Shown: positions 8,592 through 19,643, numbered from the stretch's first letter. The stretch: DNA of 64,000 nucleotides from Sulfuriferula sp. (GCA_013140765.1 JABFSE010000012.1:1-64000); one strand, 5' to 3'. The notes: generated from the sequence alone by a model not told the origin. A program made the numbers and translations.

Positions 8592-8671
8592 AAACAGGCT
8601 TAAAGCTTTATTTAGTCGGCTTTTCATGCTATTTTTAGCAAAATTTTTTACTTAAAAACTGGAGTATTAAC

Positions 8672-9097
8672 ATGGCAATTGAACGCACATTATCCATCAT
8701 CAAACCTGACGCAGTCGCTAAAAACGTAATTGGTCAAATCTACCAGCGTTTTGAAGGTGCTGGCTTAAAAGTTATCGCTGCCCGCATGATGCACTTGTCA
8801 CGCGCTGAAGCAGAAGGCTTTTACGCCGTGCACAAAGAACGTCCTTTCTTCAAAGACTTGGTTGATTTCATGATTTCAGGTCCAGTGATGGTACAAGCAT
8901 TGCAAGGCGAAAACGCAATGCAAGTGAACCGTGACTTAATGGGCGCAACAGACCCTAAAAAAGCGGACGCAGGCACTATCCGTGCTGATTTTGCTGACAG
9001 CATTGATGCTAACGCAGTACACGGTTCTGATTCAGTTGAGAATGCAGCTATCGAAATCGCTTATTTCTTCCCAGCATTAAACGTTTACGCACGTTAA
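8672..9097 (+). CDS. ndk: Nucleoside diphosphate kinase
   Basis: This 141-residue protein matches the family length. It transfers the terminal phosphate between nucleoside triphosphates and diphosphates through a phosphohistidine; the catalytic histidine is in NAVHGSDS near residue 117. The N-terminus [15 protein letters not shown] is diagnostic. CTGGAG lies at good spacing before the ATG. The rlmN start follows 6 nt after the stop, and the ndk-rlmN-pilW-rodZ-ispG-hisS order is common in betaproteobacteria. Confidence 0.97.
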   Translation: MAIERTLSIIKPDAVAKNVIGQIYQRFEGAGLKVIAARMMHLSRAEAEGFYAVHKERPFFKDLVDFMISGPVMVQALQGENAMQVNRDLMGATDPKKADAGTIRADFADSIDANAVHGSDSVENAAIEIAYFFPALNVYAR

Positions 9098-9103
9098 TTT
9101 TAC

Positions 9104-10186
9104 ATGCCTGTTAATCTGCTCGATTACGACCTGCCTGGCTTGACCAGCTACTTCGCCGAACTCGGCGAAAAGCCGTTTCGTGCCAAGCAAGTATTACGTT
9201 GGTTGCACCACTACGGCGCGGCTGACTTCGAGCAGATGACAGACTTAGCAAAATCTCTCCGCACCAAGCTCAACGACGTTGCCAGCATTGTTCCGCCGCA
9301 AATGATGGCAGAACAGGCATCCGTTGACGGTACACGCAAGTGGCTGCTGGATGTTGGCAGCATGAACGGTGTGGAGACCGTATTTATTCCCGATGATGGA
9401 CGTGGCACGCTGTGCATCTCGTCACAAGTCGGGTGCGCGCTTGAATGCACCTTCTGCTCCACAGGCAGACAAGGCTTCAATCGCAATTTAAGCGTGGCCG
9501 AAATTATCGGACAGCTCTGGTGGGCGAATCGCGCTTTGGGGCACGATCCCAAGGGCGACCGTACCATCACCAACGTCGTCATGATGGGCATGGGCGAACC
9601 CCTGGCGAATTACGCCAATGTGGTCACCGCACTCCACCTCATGCTTGACGATAACGCTTATGGACTATCGCGCCGCCGCGTCACCGTCAGCACTTCAGGG
9701 CTAGTCCCTGCCATGGACAGATTGCGCGAAGACTGCCCTGTTGCACTCGCCGTTTCGTTACACGCCCCTAATGACAAATTACGCGACGAAATCGTCCCTA
9801 TCAATCAAAAATATCCATTAGCGCAACTCATGGCGGCGTGCCAGCGTTACCTCGAAAAAGCACCGCGTGATTTCGTCACCTTTGAATACGTCATGCTAGA
9901 CGGCATTAACGACCAACCCATACACGCCCATCAACTGGTAAACTTGGTCAAAGATGTACCGTGCAAATTTAATCTTATCCCCTTTAACCCGTTCCCTAAT
10001 TCAGGTTATTTGTGTTCCAAAACGGATGCAATTCGTCGTTTCCGTGATATTTTGATACAAGCAGGTCATATCGTCACTACCCGCAAAACCCGTGGCGACG
10101 ATATAGATGCGGCTTGCGGTCAACTCGCAGGGCAAGTACAGGACAAAACTAAACGCATATTACGACGTATCGAGGTAGCGCAATGA
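9104..10186 (+). CDS. rlmN: 23S rRNA A2503 / tRNA A37 C2-methyltransferase RlmN
   Basis: This 360-residue radical-SAM enzyme has the iron-sulfur cluster motif CALECTFC (C-x3-C-x2-C) near residues 111-118. GMGEPLANY and the later YVMLDGIND region are typical of RlmN, as is the pair of methyl-relay cysteines, one of them near the C-terminus (DIDAACGQL). It methylates adenosine 2503 of 23S rRNA and adenosine 37 of some tRNAs, aiding translational accuracy. The stop overlaps the pilW start (ATGA). Confidence 0.96.
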   Translation: MPVNLLDYDLPGLTSYFAELGEKPFRAKQVLRWLHHYGAADFEQMTDLAKSLRTKLNDVASIVPPQMMAEQASVDGTRKWLLDVGSMNGVETVFIPDDGRGTLCISSQVGCALECTFCSTGRQGFNRNLSVAEIIGQLWWANRALGHDPKGDRTITNVVMMGMGEPLANYANVVTALHLMLDDNAYGLSRRRVTVSTSGLVPAMDRLREDCPVALAVSLHAPNDKLRDEIVPINQKYPLAQLMAACQRYLEKAPRDFVTFEYVMLDGINDQPIHAHQLVNLVKDVPCKFNLIPFNPFPNSGYLCSKTDAIRRFRDILIQAGHIVTTRKTRGDDIDAACGQLAGQVQDKTKRILRRIEVAQ

Positions 10187-10932
10187 AAAAAATCATTACC
10201 ATTTTGCTCTCTAGCTTACTTTTTATCAGCGCATACAGCCACGCCGATAACGACAGCACCAATGCCAAAAATCGTGCTCGCATCCACACCGAATTAGGGG
10301 CTAATTACTTCAGCCGTGGACAATACGCCATTGCTTTAGATGAATTACGCGAGGCATTATCAGCCGATAATAAATACGCCACCGCTTACGGCATCATGGG
10401 GCTGGTTTACATGGAATTAAAAGAAGAAAAACCCGCTGAAGACAACCTAAAACACGCGCTAGACCTAGCCCCCGCTGACTCCGATATTCACAATAACTAC
10501 GGCTGGTTTTTATGTACACGCGCCCGTTATGACGAAGCCATGACGCAATTCAACACTGCCCTAGGCAACCCGCTCTACGACACCCCAGAACGCGCCCTCA
10601 GTAACGCAGGTATTTGCTCGCTCAAAGCAGGAAAACAAGAGCAAGCACAAGGCTACTTAGAACGATCATTAAAATTCCAGCCCAATCAGGCGCAAGCGTT
10701 GTCCACCCTAGCGCAAATTTACTACCAGCAAGGTCGCTACACAGAAACCCGCGTATTAGTAGATCGTTTTTTTGCCAACAACAACCCCACTGCTGAAGCA
10801 CTCTGGCTAGGGGTACGTTTAGCACGCAAACAAGGCAACAAGGACAGCGAAGCCAGCTACGCATTACAGTTGCGCCGCTTATTTGCCGATGCGCCAGAAA
10901 CCCAACTTTTACTACAAGGAAAGTTTGACTAA
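10183..10932 (+). CDS. pilW: Type IV pilus biogenesis TPR protein PilW/PilF
   Basis: This 249-residue exported protein is built from about six tetratricopeptide repeats after an N-terminal signal sequence. PilF/PilW helps the PilQ secretin assemble in the outer membrane. Most family members are lipoproteins with a lipobox cysteine. Here the signal peptide ends SAYSHADN with no cysteine, so it may be a soluble periplasmic form. It overlaps rlmN by 4 bp and shares one base with the rodZ start (TAATG). No other pilus gene is in the window. Confidence 0.85.
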   Translation: MKKIITILLSSLLFISAYSHADNDSTNAKNRARIHTELGANYFSRGQYAIALDELREALSADNKYATAYGIMGLVYMELKEEKPAEDNLKHALDLAPADSDIHNNYGWFLCTRARYDEAMTQFNTALGNPLYDTPERALSNAGICSLKAGKQEQAQGYLERSLKFQPNQAQALSTLAQIYYQQGRYTETRVLVDRFFANNNPTAEALWLGVRLARKQGNKDSEASYALQLRRLFADAPETQLLLQGKFD

Positions 10933-11732
10933 TGGAAAGCGCAATTTTAGTTGACGCGCCAACGGTAGGAGAGCAACTGCGTAGCGCACGCACAGCGATG
11001 CAACTCAGCATTACCGATATTGCCCAGCACTTGAAGCTATCCGCCATCCAAATAGAGCGACTGGAAAACAATGACTTTGCCAGCGCAGGCATAGTCTTCA
11101 GTCGCGGCTTTGTACGCCAATATGCGCGGCATGTAGGCTTGAATGCTGATGATTTAGTGCCGCTCATGACTGCACATCGTGAGACGCAAGAGTCATTACA
11201 AGTTCACAATGAACAAATTCCACTCAGCCAAGGCTTATCAAAATACTGGCTCATCTTAGTCAGTTTAACCATTAGCATCGTGATTGCCATTCCCTTAGGT
11301 ATTTATTATTGGCTATCGAGTGACAGTAGCACCGTCGCATCTGCGCCACCCGTTGCACATATCGCACCTGCAACCAGCGTAACCGCAATCACCGCACCGA
11401 TTACCGCAAAAATACCCGCACCTGCCACACCTGCCTCAGTGCCAGCGGCAGTGGATACACCGAAAGCCTCCTCCGTCACCACTGACAACACCAACGCGGG
11501 ACATCTTGCTTTCAAATTCGACGGTGATGCTTGGGTAGAAATCCGTGATGCCGACAGTAGAATAGTGCTTTCCCATCTGTATCGCGCAGGTGAAACGGCG
11601 GACATTTCTGCTCCGCCGCCGTTATCATTAGTCGTTGGTAACGCCGCGAAAGTCAGCTTGTTGTATAACGACCAAGCTGTGGACTTAAAAACCCGTACAG
11701 GCATTACCGTTGCTCGATTTAGCTTAAAGTAA
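10932..11732 (+). CDS. rodZ: Cytoskeleton protein RodZ
   Basis: This 266-residue protein has a cytoplasmic helix-turn-helix domain (about residues 13-80, with [21 protein letters not shown]), a single membrane segment near 100-120, a Pro/Ala/Thr-rich linker and a C-terminal periplasmic domain of the DUF4115 type. RodZ links MreB filaments to the elongation machinery and maintains rod shape. The short length compared with E. coli RodZ reflects a shorter linker. It lies directly after pilW and 5 nt before ispG. Confidence 0.9.
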   Translation: MESAILVDAPTVGEQLRSARTAMQLSITDIAQHLKLSAIQIERLENNDFASAGIVFSRGFVRQYARHVGLNADDLVPLMTAHRETQESLQVHNEQIPLSQGLSKYWLILVSLTISIVIAIPLGIYYWLSSDSSTVASAPPVAHIAPATSVTAITAPITAKIPAPATPASVPAAVDTPKASSVTTDNTNAGHLAFKFDGDAWVEIRDADSRIVLSHLYRAGETADISAPPPLSLVVGNAAKVSLLYNDQAVDLKTRTGITVARFSLK

Positions 11733-11737
11733 ATACT

Positions 11738-13006
11738 ATGTTCAACACACAATTACCTCGTCACACTACGCGCAAAGTATGGGTGGGCAATATCGCCGTC
11801 GGTGGTGATGCCCCTGTCGTCGTGCAATCCATGACTAACACCGACACCGCTGACATTGCAGGCACGGTAGAACAAACCTACGCGCTCTGGCGTGCGGGCT
11901 CGGAGATGGTACGCATCACCGTTAATACGCTAGAAGCCGCACTAGCCGTGCCACATATCCGTGATGCACTGGCTAAAATGGGCTGTGACGTACCGCTGAT
12001 AGGTGACTTTCATTTTAATGGTCATAAATTACTCACCAGCGTGCCCGACTGTGCTGAAGCATTAGCCAAATATCGTATTAACCCTGGCAACGTCGGCAAA
12101 GGCAGTAAGCGCGACGAACAATATGCCGCCATGATAGAAACGGCCTGCCGCTATAACAAACCCGTGCGCATCGGTGTCAATTGGGGCAGTTTAGATCAAG
12201 CGCATTTAGCACGCATGATGGACGAAAACGCACAACGCGCACAACCATTTGAACCTGAATGGGTCATGCGTGAAGCGCTTATTACCTCAGCACTAGAGTC
12301 TGCGCAAAAAGCCGAAGAAATCGGCTTGCCACGTGACAAAATCATCCTGTCGTGCAAATTGTCAGGCGTGCAAGACCTAATCAGCACCTACCGCGAACTC
12401 GCATCACGCTGTGATTACCCATTACATCTAGGTTTAACCGAAGCGGGCATGGGTTCCAAAGGCATAGTCGCTTCAACTGCTGCATTATCGGTGCTGTTAC
12501 AAGAAGGCATAGGCGACACCATACGCATCTCGCTCACGCCCGCACCTGGTGGTGACCGTAGTCAAGAAGTCATCGTCGCGCAGGAAATTTTGCAAACCAT
12601 GGGCTTGCGCTCGTTCACGCCTATGGTTGTCGCTTGCCCAGGTTGCGGTCGCACCACTAGCACCGTATTCCAACACTTAGCGCAAGACATACAACGCTAT
12701 TTACGTGACCAAATGCCAACTTGGCGTAACCAGTATCCAGGTGTGGAAGCCATGCACGTTGCCGTCATGGGTTGTGTTGTCAACGGCCCTGGTGAATCCA
12801 AACACGCCAACATCGGCATTAGCCTGCCAGGCACGGGTGAAGTACCCGTCGCACCCGTGTATGTCGATGGGCAAAAAACCGTTACCCTCAAAGGCGAACG
12901 CATCGCCGAAGAATTTCAAGCTATCGTTGAGGATTACGTTCACAACCACTACGGCGAAAACGCACAACCTGCCACCAACAAAATTATCCCCATTTATCAA
13001 GCATGA
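11738..13006 (+). CDS. ispG: 4-hydroxy-3-methylbut-2-enyl diphosphate synthase IspG
   Basis: This 422-residue enzyme makes HMBPP in the MEP isoprenoid pathway, using a [4Fe-4S] cluster and an external reductant such as flavodoxin. The cluster cysteines lie in CPGCGRT and GCVVNGPGE in the C-terminal part. The N-terminal barrel has the substrate motif [12 protein letters not shown]. The length is normal for the bacterial type without an insertion. The stop overlaps the hisS start by 4 bp. Confidence 0.96.
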   Translation: MFNTQLPRHTTRKVWVGNIAVGGDAPVVVQSMTNTDTADIAGTVEQTYALWRAGSEMVRITVNTLEAALAVPHIRDALAKMGCDVPLIGDFHFNGHKLLTSVPDCAEALAKYRINPGNVGKGSKRDEQYAAMIETACRYNKPVRIGVNWGSLDQAHLARMMDENAQRAQPFEPEWVMREALITSALESAQKAEEIGLPRDKIILSCKLSGVQDLISTYRELASRCDYPLHLGLTEAGMGSKGIVASTAALSVLLQEGIGDTIRISLTPAPGGDRSQEVIVAQEILQTMGLRSFTPMVVACPGCGRTTSTVFQHLAQDIQRYLRDQMPTWRNQYPGVEAMHVAVMGCVVNGPGESKHANIGISLPGTGEVPVAPVYVDGQKTVTLKGERIAEEFQAIVEDYVHNHYGENAQPATNKIIPIYQA

Positions 13007-14268
13007 GCACACCCATACAAGCCATACGCGGGATGAACGACATCCTGCCTGACACCACGCCACGCTGGCAGTATTTCGAGCGCATCGTTGCTGATTGGCT
13101 CAATGCCTACGGCTACCGCGAAATCCGCACGCCTATTGTTGAACAAACCAGCTTATTCAAACGCGCAATCGGCGAAGTGACCGACATCGTAGAAAAAGAA
13201 ATGTACTCATTTGAAGATGCGCTCAATGGCGAACATTTATCACTGCGCCCAGAAGGCACTGCCGCTTGTGTCCGCGCCGTCATCCAGCACAATCTCATCT
13301 ACAATGCGCCGCAACGTTTGTGGTACGCAGGACCGATGTTTCGCCATGAACGCCCGCAAAAAGGTCGTTACCGCCAATTTCATCAAGTCGGCGTAGAGTC
13401 GCTAGGCTTTGCCGATGCCGACATGGATGCTGAACACATCATCATGACCGCAGATTTGTGGAAACGTCTAGGCTTAAGCAATATCACCCTAGAAATCAAT
13501 ACACTAGGCGATACCGCCGCCCGCGCACGTCACCGCACGCGACTCATTAGCTATCTCGAAGCCCATATTGATCAACTTGATGAAGACGCGAAACGTCGCT
13601 TGCACACCAACCCGCTACGTATACTCGACACCAAAAATCCTGCCATGCAAGCCTTGGTGGATGCCGCACCCAGACTCTATGACGACTTGGACGAAGCGGC
13701 ATTAGCGCACTTTGAAGCCGTGCAAACTATCTTGCGGGCGCATAACATCGAATACCGCATCAATCCGCGCTTAGTACGCGGCTTGGATTACTACAATTAC
13801 ACCGTATTTGAATGGATTACCGACCAGCTCGGTACGCAAGGCACGGTATGTGCAGGCGGACGTTACGACAGCCTCATCGAACAAATCGGTGGCAAACCCG
13901 CACCAGCCTGCGGTTACGCGATGGGCGTAGAACGCCTACTGGCGTTAATTGAAGCCAACGACATTGCCATTCCCAGCGCCAAATTAGATGCCTACATCGT
14001 CCATCAAGGTGCAGCCGCCAGCGTATTCGCATGGCAAGTGGCACGCGAATTACGCGCCGCTGGATTAAGTACCGTGCTGCACTGCGGCGGCGGCAGTTTC
14101 AAATCACAAATGAAAAAAGCCGATGCCAGCGGTGCAGCATTTGCCTGTATCATAGGCGACGATGAAGCCGCCCTCGCACAAATCAGCTTAAAATCGCTAC
14201 GCAACGCCGCTGAACAAGTAAGTTGCACCGTCAATAACGCCATTAGCCTATTAACCGCAAGGAATTAA
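13003..14268 (+). CDS. hisS: Histidyl-tRNA synthetase
   Basis: This 421-residue class II synthetase charges tRNA-His. Family marks include the N-terminal IRGMNDILP, motif 2 around [18 protein letters not shown], the histidine-specific sequence [15 protein letters not shown], and motif 3 ([10 protein letters not shown]). A C-terminal anticodon-binding domain follows from about residue 325. It overlaps ispG by 4 bp and is followed 1 nt later by the yfgM-like gene, with GGAAT upstream of that start. Confidence 0.97.
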   Translation: MSTPIQAIRGMNDILPDTTPRWQYFERIVADWLNAYGYREIRTPIVEQTSLFKRAIGEVTDIVEKEMYSFEDALNGEHLSLRPEGTAACVRAVIQHNLIYNAPQRLWYAGPMFRHERPQKGRYRQFHQVGVESLGFADADMDAEHIIMTADLWKRLGLSNITLEINTLGDTAARARHRTRLISYLEAHIDQLDEDAKRRLHTNPLRILDTKNPAMQALVDAAPRLYDDLDEAALAHFEAVQTILRAHNIEYRINPRLVRGLDYYNYTVFEWITDQLGTQGTVCAGGRYDSLIEQIGGKPAPACGYAMGVERLLALIEANDIAIPSAKLDAYIVHQGAAASVFAWQVARELRAAGLSTVLHCGGGSFKSQMKKADASGAAFACIIGDDEAALAQISLKSLRNAAEQVSCTVNNAISLLTARN

Positions 14269-14269
14269 C

Positions 14270-14908
14270 ATGTCACTCGACTTGGAAGAACAAGAAAAAC
14301 TAGACACCCTCAAAGATGCGTGGAAGCGTCACGGCAATCTTATTTTAATCGCCATCAGCGTCATCGCGCTCAGTTATTCAGGCTGGCAATGGTGGCAACA
14401 CGGTCAACAACAAAAGAATGCCGAAGCTGCCGCATTATATGGCGCATTGCAAAACGCGCAAAAAACCCAGCAAACTAAAATCATCACCGACACGACCAAA
14501 ACACTGACCGAGCAATACGGCAACACCGCCTACGCCGCACGTGCCGCATTGATCGCCGCCGCCAGCAATATGGCAACAGACAGCAAAACGGCCAAAACCG
14601 AATTAAAATGGATATTAGACAACAGCAAAGAGCCCCCCATTAAATCCATCGCCGCATTGCATTTAGCCCAATTATTGTTTGATGACAACGACCTTAACGG
14701 CGCATTAACCTTACTCAATGCACCGCACGATGAAGCAAATGCCGATTTGTACAATGACTTGAAAGGCGACATACTCGCTGCTCAAAACAAAAACGACGAA
14801 GCGCGTGCCGCGTATAAAATCGCGCTAGAAAAGCTACCCGCCGATAGCAATTATCGCCAAGTATTAACCATCAAACTTAACGCAGTTGCTGGAGTATCAT
14901 CATTATGA
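14270..14908 (+). CDS. yfgM: YfgM-family TPR membrane protein
   Basis: This 212-residue protein has a short cytosolic N-terminus, one membrane segment near residues 23-40 (ILIAISVIALSYSGW) and a periplasmic TPR-like domain. YfgM (AncA) is a SecYEG- and PpiD-associated factor that helps outer-membrane and periplasmic proteins leave the translocon. The position hisS-yfgM-bamB-der is conserved in many proteobacteria and strongly supports the call. It overlaps bamB by 4 bp. Confidence 0.9.
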   Translation: MSLDLEEQEKLDTLKDAWKRHGNLILIAISVIALSYSGWQWWQHGQQQKNAEAAALYGALQNAQKTQQTKIITDTTKTLTEQYGNTAYAARAALIAAASNMATDSKTAKTELKWILDNSKEPPIKSIAALHLAQLLFDDNDLNGALTLLNAPHDEANADLYNDLKGDILAAQNKNDEARAAYKIALEKLPADSNYRQVLTIKLNAVAGVSSL

Positions 14909-16074
14909 ACATTCGTTTAAGTATATTGAGCCTAGCCTTAATCAGCAGCTTAACAGGCTGTGCAGGGATGACTAAAAACCTCAACCCTGTTAATTGGTTC
15001 GGCAGTAGCACGCCTAGTGCTGATAAGCCTGCCGCACTCATAGATTTCAAACCCAGCACTAGCATCAAAACCAACTGGTCAGCCAGTGTAGGTGAAAGCA
15101 AACAAATTGCATTCTCGCCCGCCGTCGCCATCAATGCAGTTTATGCGACCAGTGCCAAAGGACAAATCAGCCGCCTCAATCCAAGCACAGGCAAAACCGA
15201 ATGGCAAACTGATACCAACGCGCCCCTCACGGCAGGCGTAGGCGCGACCGCCGACAGCGAATATGTAGGCACGCTCAAAGGCGAAGTCATCGCTTTTGAC
15301 GACACAGGCAAAAAACGCTGGACAACCGCCTTATCCAGCACCGTGCTAGGCGTGCCCAAAGCCGCTGAAGGCATCGTCGTTGTGCGTACTGAAGACGGTC
15401 ATATCTATGGTCTAAGCGCAGATGACGGCAAACAAAAATGGATGTATCAACGCCTGTTGCCCGCCTTAATTTTACGTAGTCAAGCCAGCTTACTCATCAC
15501 CAAAGGCGCGATATTTGCAGGCTATCCAGGTGGCAAATTAGTTGCTTTATCGCTAGACACAGGCAACGTAGGCTGGGAAGCCAGCGTCGCTCAACCGCGC
15601 GGCGCATCTGAAATTGAACGCGTCAGCGATGTCACCAGTATGCCCGTCATAGACGATAAACAAGTTTGCGCAGTTAGTTACCAAGGTCGCGTTGCTTGCT
15701 TTGAAATCCGCACGGGTAACTTACTATGGGCGAAAGAAATGTCCAGCACCGCAGGCATGACCATGGATGCTGACAATGTCTATATCAGCGACACCAAAGG
15801 CAATGTCGTCGCCCTCGAAAAAACACGCGGTGTCAGCGTATGGAAACAAGCCCAGCTACAAAACCGCCAACTCACCGCGCCCGCCCGCATCGGCAACTAT
15901 TTAGCTGTCGGTGATTACGATGGACACGTGCATTTAATGGCACTCGACGACGGTCATTTTGTCGCCCGAACCAGCACCGACGGCTCTGCCATCATCAGCC
16001 GACCACAAGATAAAAACGACAATATCGTCGTGCAAACAGCCAAAGGCGGGATTTACGCCCTGACTGTACAATAA
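14905..16074 (+). CDS. bamB: Outer-membrane assembly lipoprotein BamB
   Basis: This 389-residue protein starts with a lipoprotein signal ending in the lipobox LTGC. The mature part is an eight-bladed beta-propeller of PQQ-like repeats, for example GQISRLNPSTGKTEWQ, GEVIAFDDTGKKRW and GHIYGLSADDGKQKW. BamB sits on the inner leaflet of the outer membrane and supports BamA in folding beta-barrel proteins. The length fits the family. It is the last gene of the hisS-yfgM-bamB string before a terminator. Confidence 0.95.
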   Translation: MNIRLSILSLALISSLTGCAGMTKNLNPVNWFGSSTPSADKPAALIDFKPSTSIKTNWSASVGESKQIAFSPAVAINAVYATSAKGQISRLNPSTGKTEWQTDTNAPLTAGVGATADSEYVGTLKGEVIAFDDTGKKRWTTALSSTVLGVPKAAEGIVVVRTEDGHIYGLSADDGKQKWMYQRLLPALILRSQASLLITKGAIFAGYPGGKLVALSLDTGNVGWEASVAQPRGASEIERVSDVTSMPVIDDKQVCAVSYQGRVACFEIRTGNLLWAKEMSSTAGMTMDADNVYISDTKGNVVALEKTRGVSVWKQAQLQNRQLTAPARIGNYLAVGDYDGHVHLMALDDGHFVARTSTDGSAIISRPQDKNDNIVVQTAKGGIYALTVQ

Positions 16075-16077
16075 GCT

Positions 16078-16105
16078 CGCTGGCACAAGCCAGCGCGTTG
16101 TTTTT
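16078..16105 (+). terminator. Intrinsic terminator after bamB
   Basis: A perfect 7-bp stem CGCTGGC / GCCAGCG with a tight ACAA loop is followed by CGTTGTTTTT. It lies 3 nt after the bamB stop and only 12 nt before the der start, so der may be expressed by partial read-through or from an internal promoter. Confidence 0.75.
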
Positions 16106-16116
16106 GAAAGTAGTAT

Positions 16117-17529
16117 ATGAAGCCCACTATCGTACTCGTCGGTCGTCCCAACGTCGGCAAATCCACCTTATTCAACCGCCTCACCAAAACCCGTGACGCG
16201 ATTGTTGCCGACATACCAGGACTAACCCGCGACCGTCATTACGGTCATGGTAAAGTTGGCAGCAAACCTTATCTCGTCGTTGACACAGGCGGCTTTGAGC
16301 CCGTCGTCAAAGACGGCATCATGCACGAAATGGCGAAGCAAACCCTGCAAGCCATCGATGAAGCTGATGTCATTTTATTCATGGTGGACGTACGCACTGG
16401 CTGTACGGCGCAAGACAAAATCATTGCCGACCGCCTGCGCCGTTGCGCCTGCCCCGTGCATTTAGTTGTCAACAAAGCCGAAGGTATGCGCCGCGAAGTC
16501 GTCACCGCTGAATTTCATGAATTAGCCTTAGGTACGCCTATGGCGATTTCCGCCAGCCATGGCGAAGGCGTCACTGACCTTGTAGAAATCGCGCTGGAAC
16601 ACATCCCCGATGTCGCTGAGGAAGAAGAAACCAAGCACCCAAGAATCGCCCTCATTGGTCGCCCTAATGCAGGTAAATCAACCCTGGTAAACAGCTTTCT
16701 GGGTGAAGAACGCGTCATCGCTTTTGACCAGCCAGGTACGACGCGAGACAGTATCCACATCGACTTTGAACGCAACGGCAAACCCTACACACTCATCGAC
16801 ACCGCAGGCGTGCGTCGTCGTGGCAAAGTGTTTGAAGCCATAGAAAAATTTTCCGTCATCAAAACCCTGCAAGCCATAGATGACTGTAATGTGGTCATTC
16901 TGGTATTAGACGCACAAGCCGACATTTCCGATCAAGATGCCCACCTTGCAGGCTTCATTCTCGATGCAGGGCGCGCGCTGGTAGTTGCCGTCAATAAATG
17001 GGATGGCATGACTGACTATCAGCGCGATAACGTCAAACGTGAAATCGGGCGCAAACTGCAGTTTTTAGAATTCGCCAAATTCCATTATATTTCAGCACTC
17101 AAAGGCACAGGGCTAAATCCACTATTAGTCTCTGTTGATGCCGCTTACGCAGCGGCCATGGCGAAATTGTCCACGCCGCAACTGACCCGCATCCTGATTG
17201 ACGCGGTAGCCGCGCACCAACCACCCAAAACCGGCCCATTCCGCCCCAAACCACGCTACGCCCACCAGGGCGGCATGAACCCACCGCTCATCGTCGTCCA
17301 CGGCAGTGCGCTAGACAAAATCAGCGACAGCTACAAACGTTATTTGGAAAAAACCTTTGTACAAGCATTCAAGTTACAAGGCACACCGCTGAAAGTACAG
17401 TTTAACGTCGGTCATAACCCATTTGCCGACAAAAAACCTGCACCACTGACACCCGCAGAAGAAAAAGCCGCCCACCGCAAACGCCGCTCAGGTCGCAAGC
17501 TATACGGTAAGCAACGTAAAAAAGAGTAA
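16117..17529 (+). CDS. der: Ribosome biogenesis GTPase Der (EngA)
   Basis: This 470-residue protein has two tandem GTPase domains, with P-loops GRPNVGKST near residue 8 and GRPNAGKST near residue 183, and a C-terminal KH-like domain. G3 motifs DTGGFE and DTAGVR and the G4 motif NKWD are visible. Der is needed for late 50S subunit assembly. The C-terminus is Lys/Arg-rich. In many betaproteobacteria hfq and hflX follow der; here an AT-rich two-gene insert follows instead. Confidence 0.97.
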   Translation: MKPTIVLVGRPNVGKSTLFNRLTKTRDAIVADIPGLTRDRHYGHGKVGSKPYLVVDTGGFEPVVKDGIMHEMAKQTLQAIDEADVILFMVDVRTGCTAQDKIIADRLRRCACPVHLVVNKAEGMRREVVTAEFHELALGTPMAISASHGEGVTDLVEIALEHIPDVAEEEETKHPRIALIGRPNAGKSTLVNSFLGEERVIAFDQPGTTRDSIHIDFERNGKPYTLIDTAGVRRRGKVFEAIEKFSVIKTLQAIDDCNVVILVLDAQADISDQDAHLAGFILDAGRALVVAVNKWDGMTDYQRDNVKREIGRKLQFLEFAKFHYISALKGTGLNPLLVSVDAAYAAAMAKLSTPQLTRILIDAVAAHQPPKTGPFRPKPRYAHQGGMNPPLIVVHGSALDKISDSYKRYLEKTFVQAFKLQGTPLKVQFNVGHNPFADKKPAPLTPAEEKAAHRKRRSGRKLYGKQRKKE

Positions 17530-17711
17530 GATGACCTCAAGTGGGTTGCTGGGGTATTCTTCGGGAAAAAAATTGTGCATAATAATGAAGGATGCCTCAA
17601 CTTCGTAGTAAGGTTTGTAATATAAATTTATTAGCTATAACCACAACCTAGCGAACAATTTTGTCTTAGTATAAATATTGCAATACTGAACTAAACTTAG
17701 GTCATAAAAAC

Positions 17712-19091
17712 ATGGATTTTGAATTCACCATTAAAAAACTAGGCAACATTGATGAGGCAAACTTGACCGTTAAACCTTTTACAGTGATTGCTGGTGAAAA
17801 TAGTTCTGGTAAAACTTTCGCAACAAAATGTCTTTATTGCGTATTAGATGCACTGAATCAAGATCATGTCAGCTATGCAATTGAGTCAAAAATATCAATT
17901 ATACAAGATGAAGTTAATGAATTTGAGGAGGTAATTAAAAGACCGTCTAATTCAGACAATGAGTTTATTAAATATATAAAAGGCATTGTGATTCCATACC
18001 TTCAAAAAACACTACTACAATATGAAAGCAAGCCGTTTATTCTTCAAACATTACCTGAAAGCAAAAATTTAGGGGATCTCCACTTTCACGACCTACAAAT
18101 CAAAAACTATCTCGAAAAAACAAAGGACAAGACAAAATACATACCAATCCATACTAATCTATATAACCTATATGCCACGTTTAAAGAAATTGTAAGTTTA
18201 ATAACTAACTGTGAAAATACAGTTGTGACAGGTATTGAAAACACACTTTCAGAAAATATAAAAACCAATTTCCAGGTTACTGATTACAGCTTACTCATTA
18301 ATAACACCGCGCCAACAAATAAAGCCGAAATTACCATCGATACCATTGGCAATATAACAATGAGTCAATCGAATGACTTGAGCTTCTCATTTACTCATCA
18401 AGGAATAGAAAAAATCCAAAACCTTAGACACATTGTCTATGTGGATTCGCCTGCTTACTTAAAAATTCGTAAAGGCTTACAGAAAAGAGGACTCGCATCT
18501 AGGCTTTTTCAATTTGAAGACAAACGAAAATATCTTTCTGGTTATCCACAATATATTGATAAGTTATATGACTTCATCGACATGGAATACATCGGGCAAG
18601 CGGATTTTTTGAATTTGAGCACAGAAATCCAAGAACTGACACACGGTCAATTTAGAGTTGCTAAATCTGGAGATATAACTTTCGAAACATCTCAAGGTAA
18701 AAACATCCCACTTTCCCTTACTGCAATGGGGATTAGCAATATGGGGCTTTTAGAATTATTAATACGAAACAACGTCATTAACAAAGGCTCTTTTTTAATT
18801 ATTGATGAACCAGAAGCTCATTTACACCCAAAATGGCAAGTTTTCTTGGTTAAATTACTATATCAAATAGCCAAGGCAGGCGCAAACATCATCATTGCCA
18901 CACACAGCATTGACATCATAAAAGCAATTGAAAACTTGCTTAAACAAGAAGATGGTGCGGATGAGCTTATTAGTTTGAATCAAATGCCATTTGATATTGA
19001 ATCAAAGAAAAAGACCGAATTAGAGAAAGCTGCCGCTATTTTAAATGACCTGAGCGAACCCTACCTTGAGTTATACCTGGAGGGTAATTGA
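17712..19091 (+). CDS. SMC/ABC-type AAA ATPase of a putative two-gene defence module
   Basis: This 459-residue ATPase has the Walker A motif GENSSGKT at residues 28-35, a signature-like segment AMGISNMG, a Walker B IIDEPEAHLHP near residues 362-372 and an H-loop ATHS near 396. This is the layout of OLD/RecF-like AAA_15/AAA_21 ATPases found in many anti-phage systems. About 300 mostly helical residues lie between Walker A and B. Unlike OLD or Gabija GajA it ends soon after the H-loop, so it carries no TOPRIM nuclease. The gene is much more AT-rich than its neighbours. The next gene starts directly after its stop. The defence role is inferred from context and family. Confidence 0.8.
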   Translation: MDFEFTIKKLGNIDEANLTVKPFTVIAGENSSGKTFATKCLYCVLDALNQDHVSYAIESKISIIQDEVNEFEEVIKRPSNSDNEFIKYIKGIVIPYLQKTLLQYESKPFILQTLPESKNLGDLHFHDLQIKNYLEKTKDKTKYIPIHTNLYNLYATFKEIVSLITNCENTVVTGIENTLSENIKTNFQVTDYSLLINNTAPTNKAEITIDTIGNITMSQSNDLSFSFTHQGIEKIQNLRHIVYVDSPAYLKIRKGLQKRGLASRLFQFEDKRKYLSGYPQYIDKLYDFIDMEYIGQADFLNLSTEIQELTHGQFRVAKSGDITFETSQGKNIPLSLTAMGISNMGLLELLIRNNVINKGSFLIIDEPEAHLHPKWQVFLVKLLYQIAKAGANIIIATHSIDIIKAIENLLKQEDGADELISLNQMPFDIESKKKTELEKAAAILNDLSEPYLELYLEGN

Positions 19092-19643
19092 TTGGCATTC
19101 AATTTTGAAGATCACTACGAACCCATTAAATCAGAATGCGAAAGTATTAGCGATTTAACGATTTCAGCTTACAAATTGGATGGGGACCGTAACTCCCTTA
19201 AATGGCAACTAGGCTGTTATGGATTAAAATCCTGTGATTATGTTTTGATTATACAAGAAAAAATCACACTAATTGAGATTTCAGATCTGTCTAAACAATT
19301 TTCAGGCTCATCTGAACGGCTCAAAAAAATAATAAAAGCAATACCTCTTGAAAAATCCGAAATCAAAGCTCTGTCAGCAAAAGACATTATGATTAACGAG
19401 ATTGTTCACAAATACATACATTCCTTAATAATTCTGCACGAGCTAGGTAAACATGAAAGCAACTACAATTTCAACCTAGAAAACATGGGGTTTATAGTCG
19501 CTCATTTTTCAGGATGGTCTGATATACAGGCATTGGACCATATAAAGCGATCAATAAAAGACCGATTTCAAGGAAAACTCACTCCAGAACTAAAAATTAT
19601 TCCATTTGCGGACTTAGAGAACCTGTTACGAACCACCCCATAG
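19092..19643 (+). CDS. Unrecognised 183-aa partner protein of the AAA ATPase
   Basis: I do not recognise this protein. It starts at TTG immediately after the ATPase stop codon, with GGAGGG about 7 nt upstream, which supports this start and tight coupling. The sequence alternates predicted strands and helices. The segment CDYVLIIQEKITLIEIS resembles the core strands of a restriction-endonuclease-like fold (Asp, then Glu-x-Lys), but the Lys position is Ser, so catalysis by that motif is doubtful. No membrane segment is visible. As the only partner of an SMC-type ATPase on an AT-rich insert it is a candidate effector or sensor. Confidence 0.65.
   Translation: MAFNFEDHYEPIKSECESISDLTISAYKLDGDRNSLKWQLGCYGLKSCDYVLIIQEKITLIEISDLSKQFSGSSERLKKIIKAIPLEKSEIKALSAKDIMINEIVHKYIHSLIILHELGKHESNYNFNLENMGFIVAHFSGWSDIQALDHIKRSIKDRFQGKLTPELKIIPFADLENLLRTTP

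Noticed and set aside
17712-19643. Gabija, PARIS or Septu as the identity of the ATPase module
   Set aside because: There is no TOPRIM, UvrD-like helicase, DUF4435 or HNH domain in either protein, so none of these fits.
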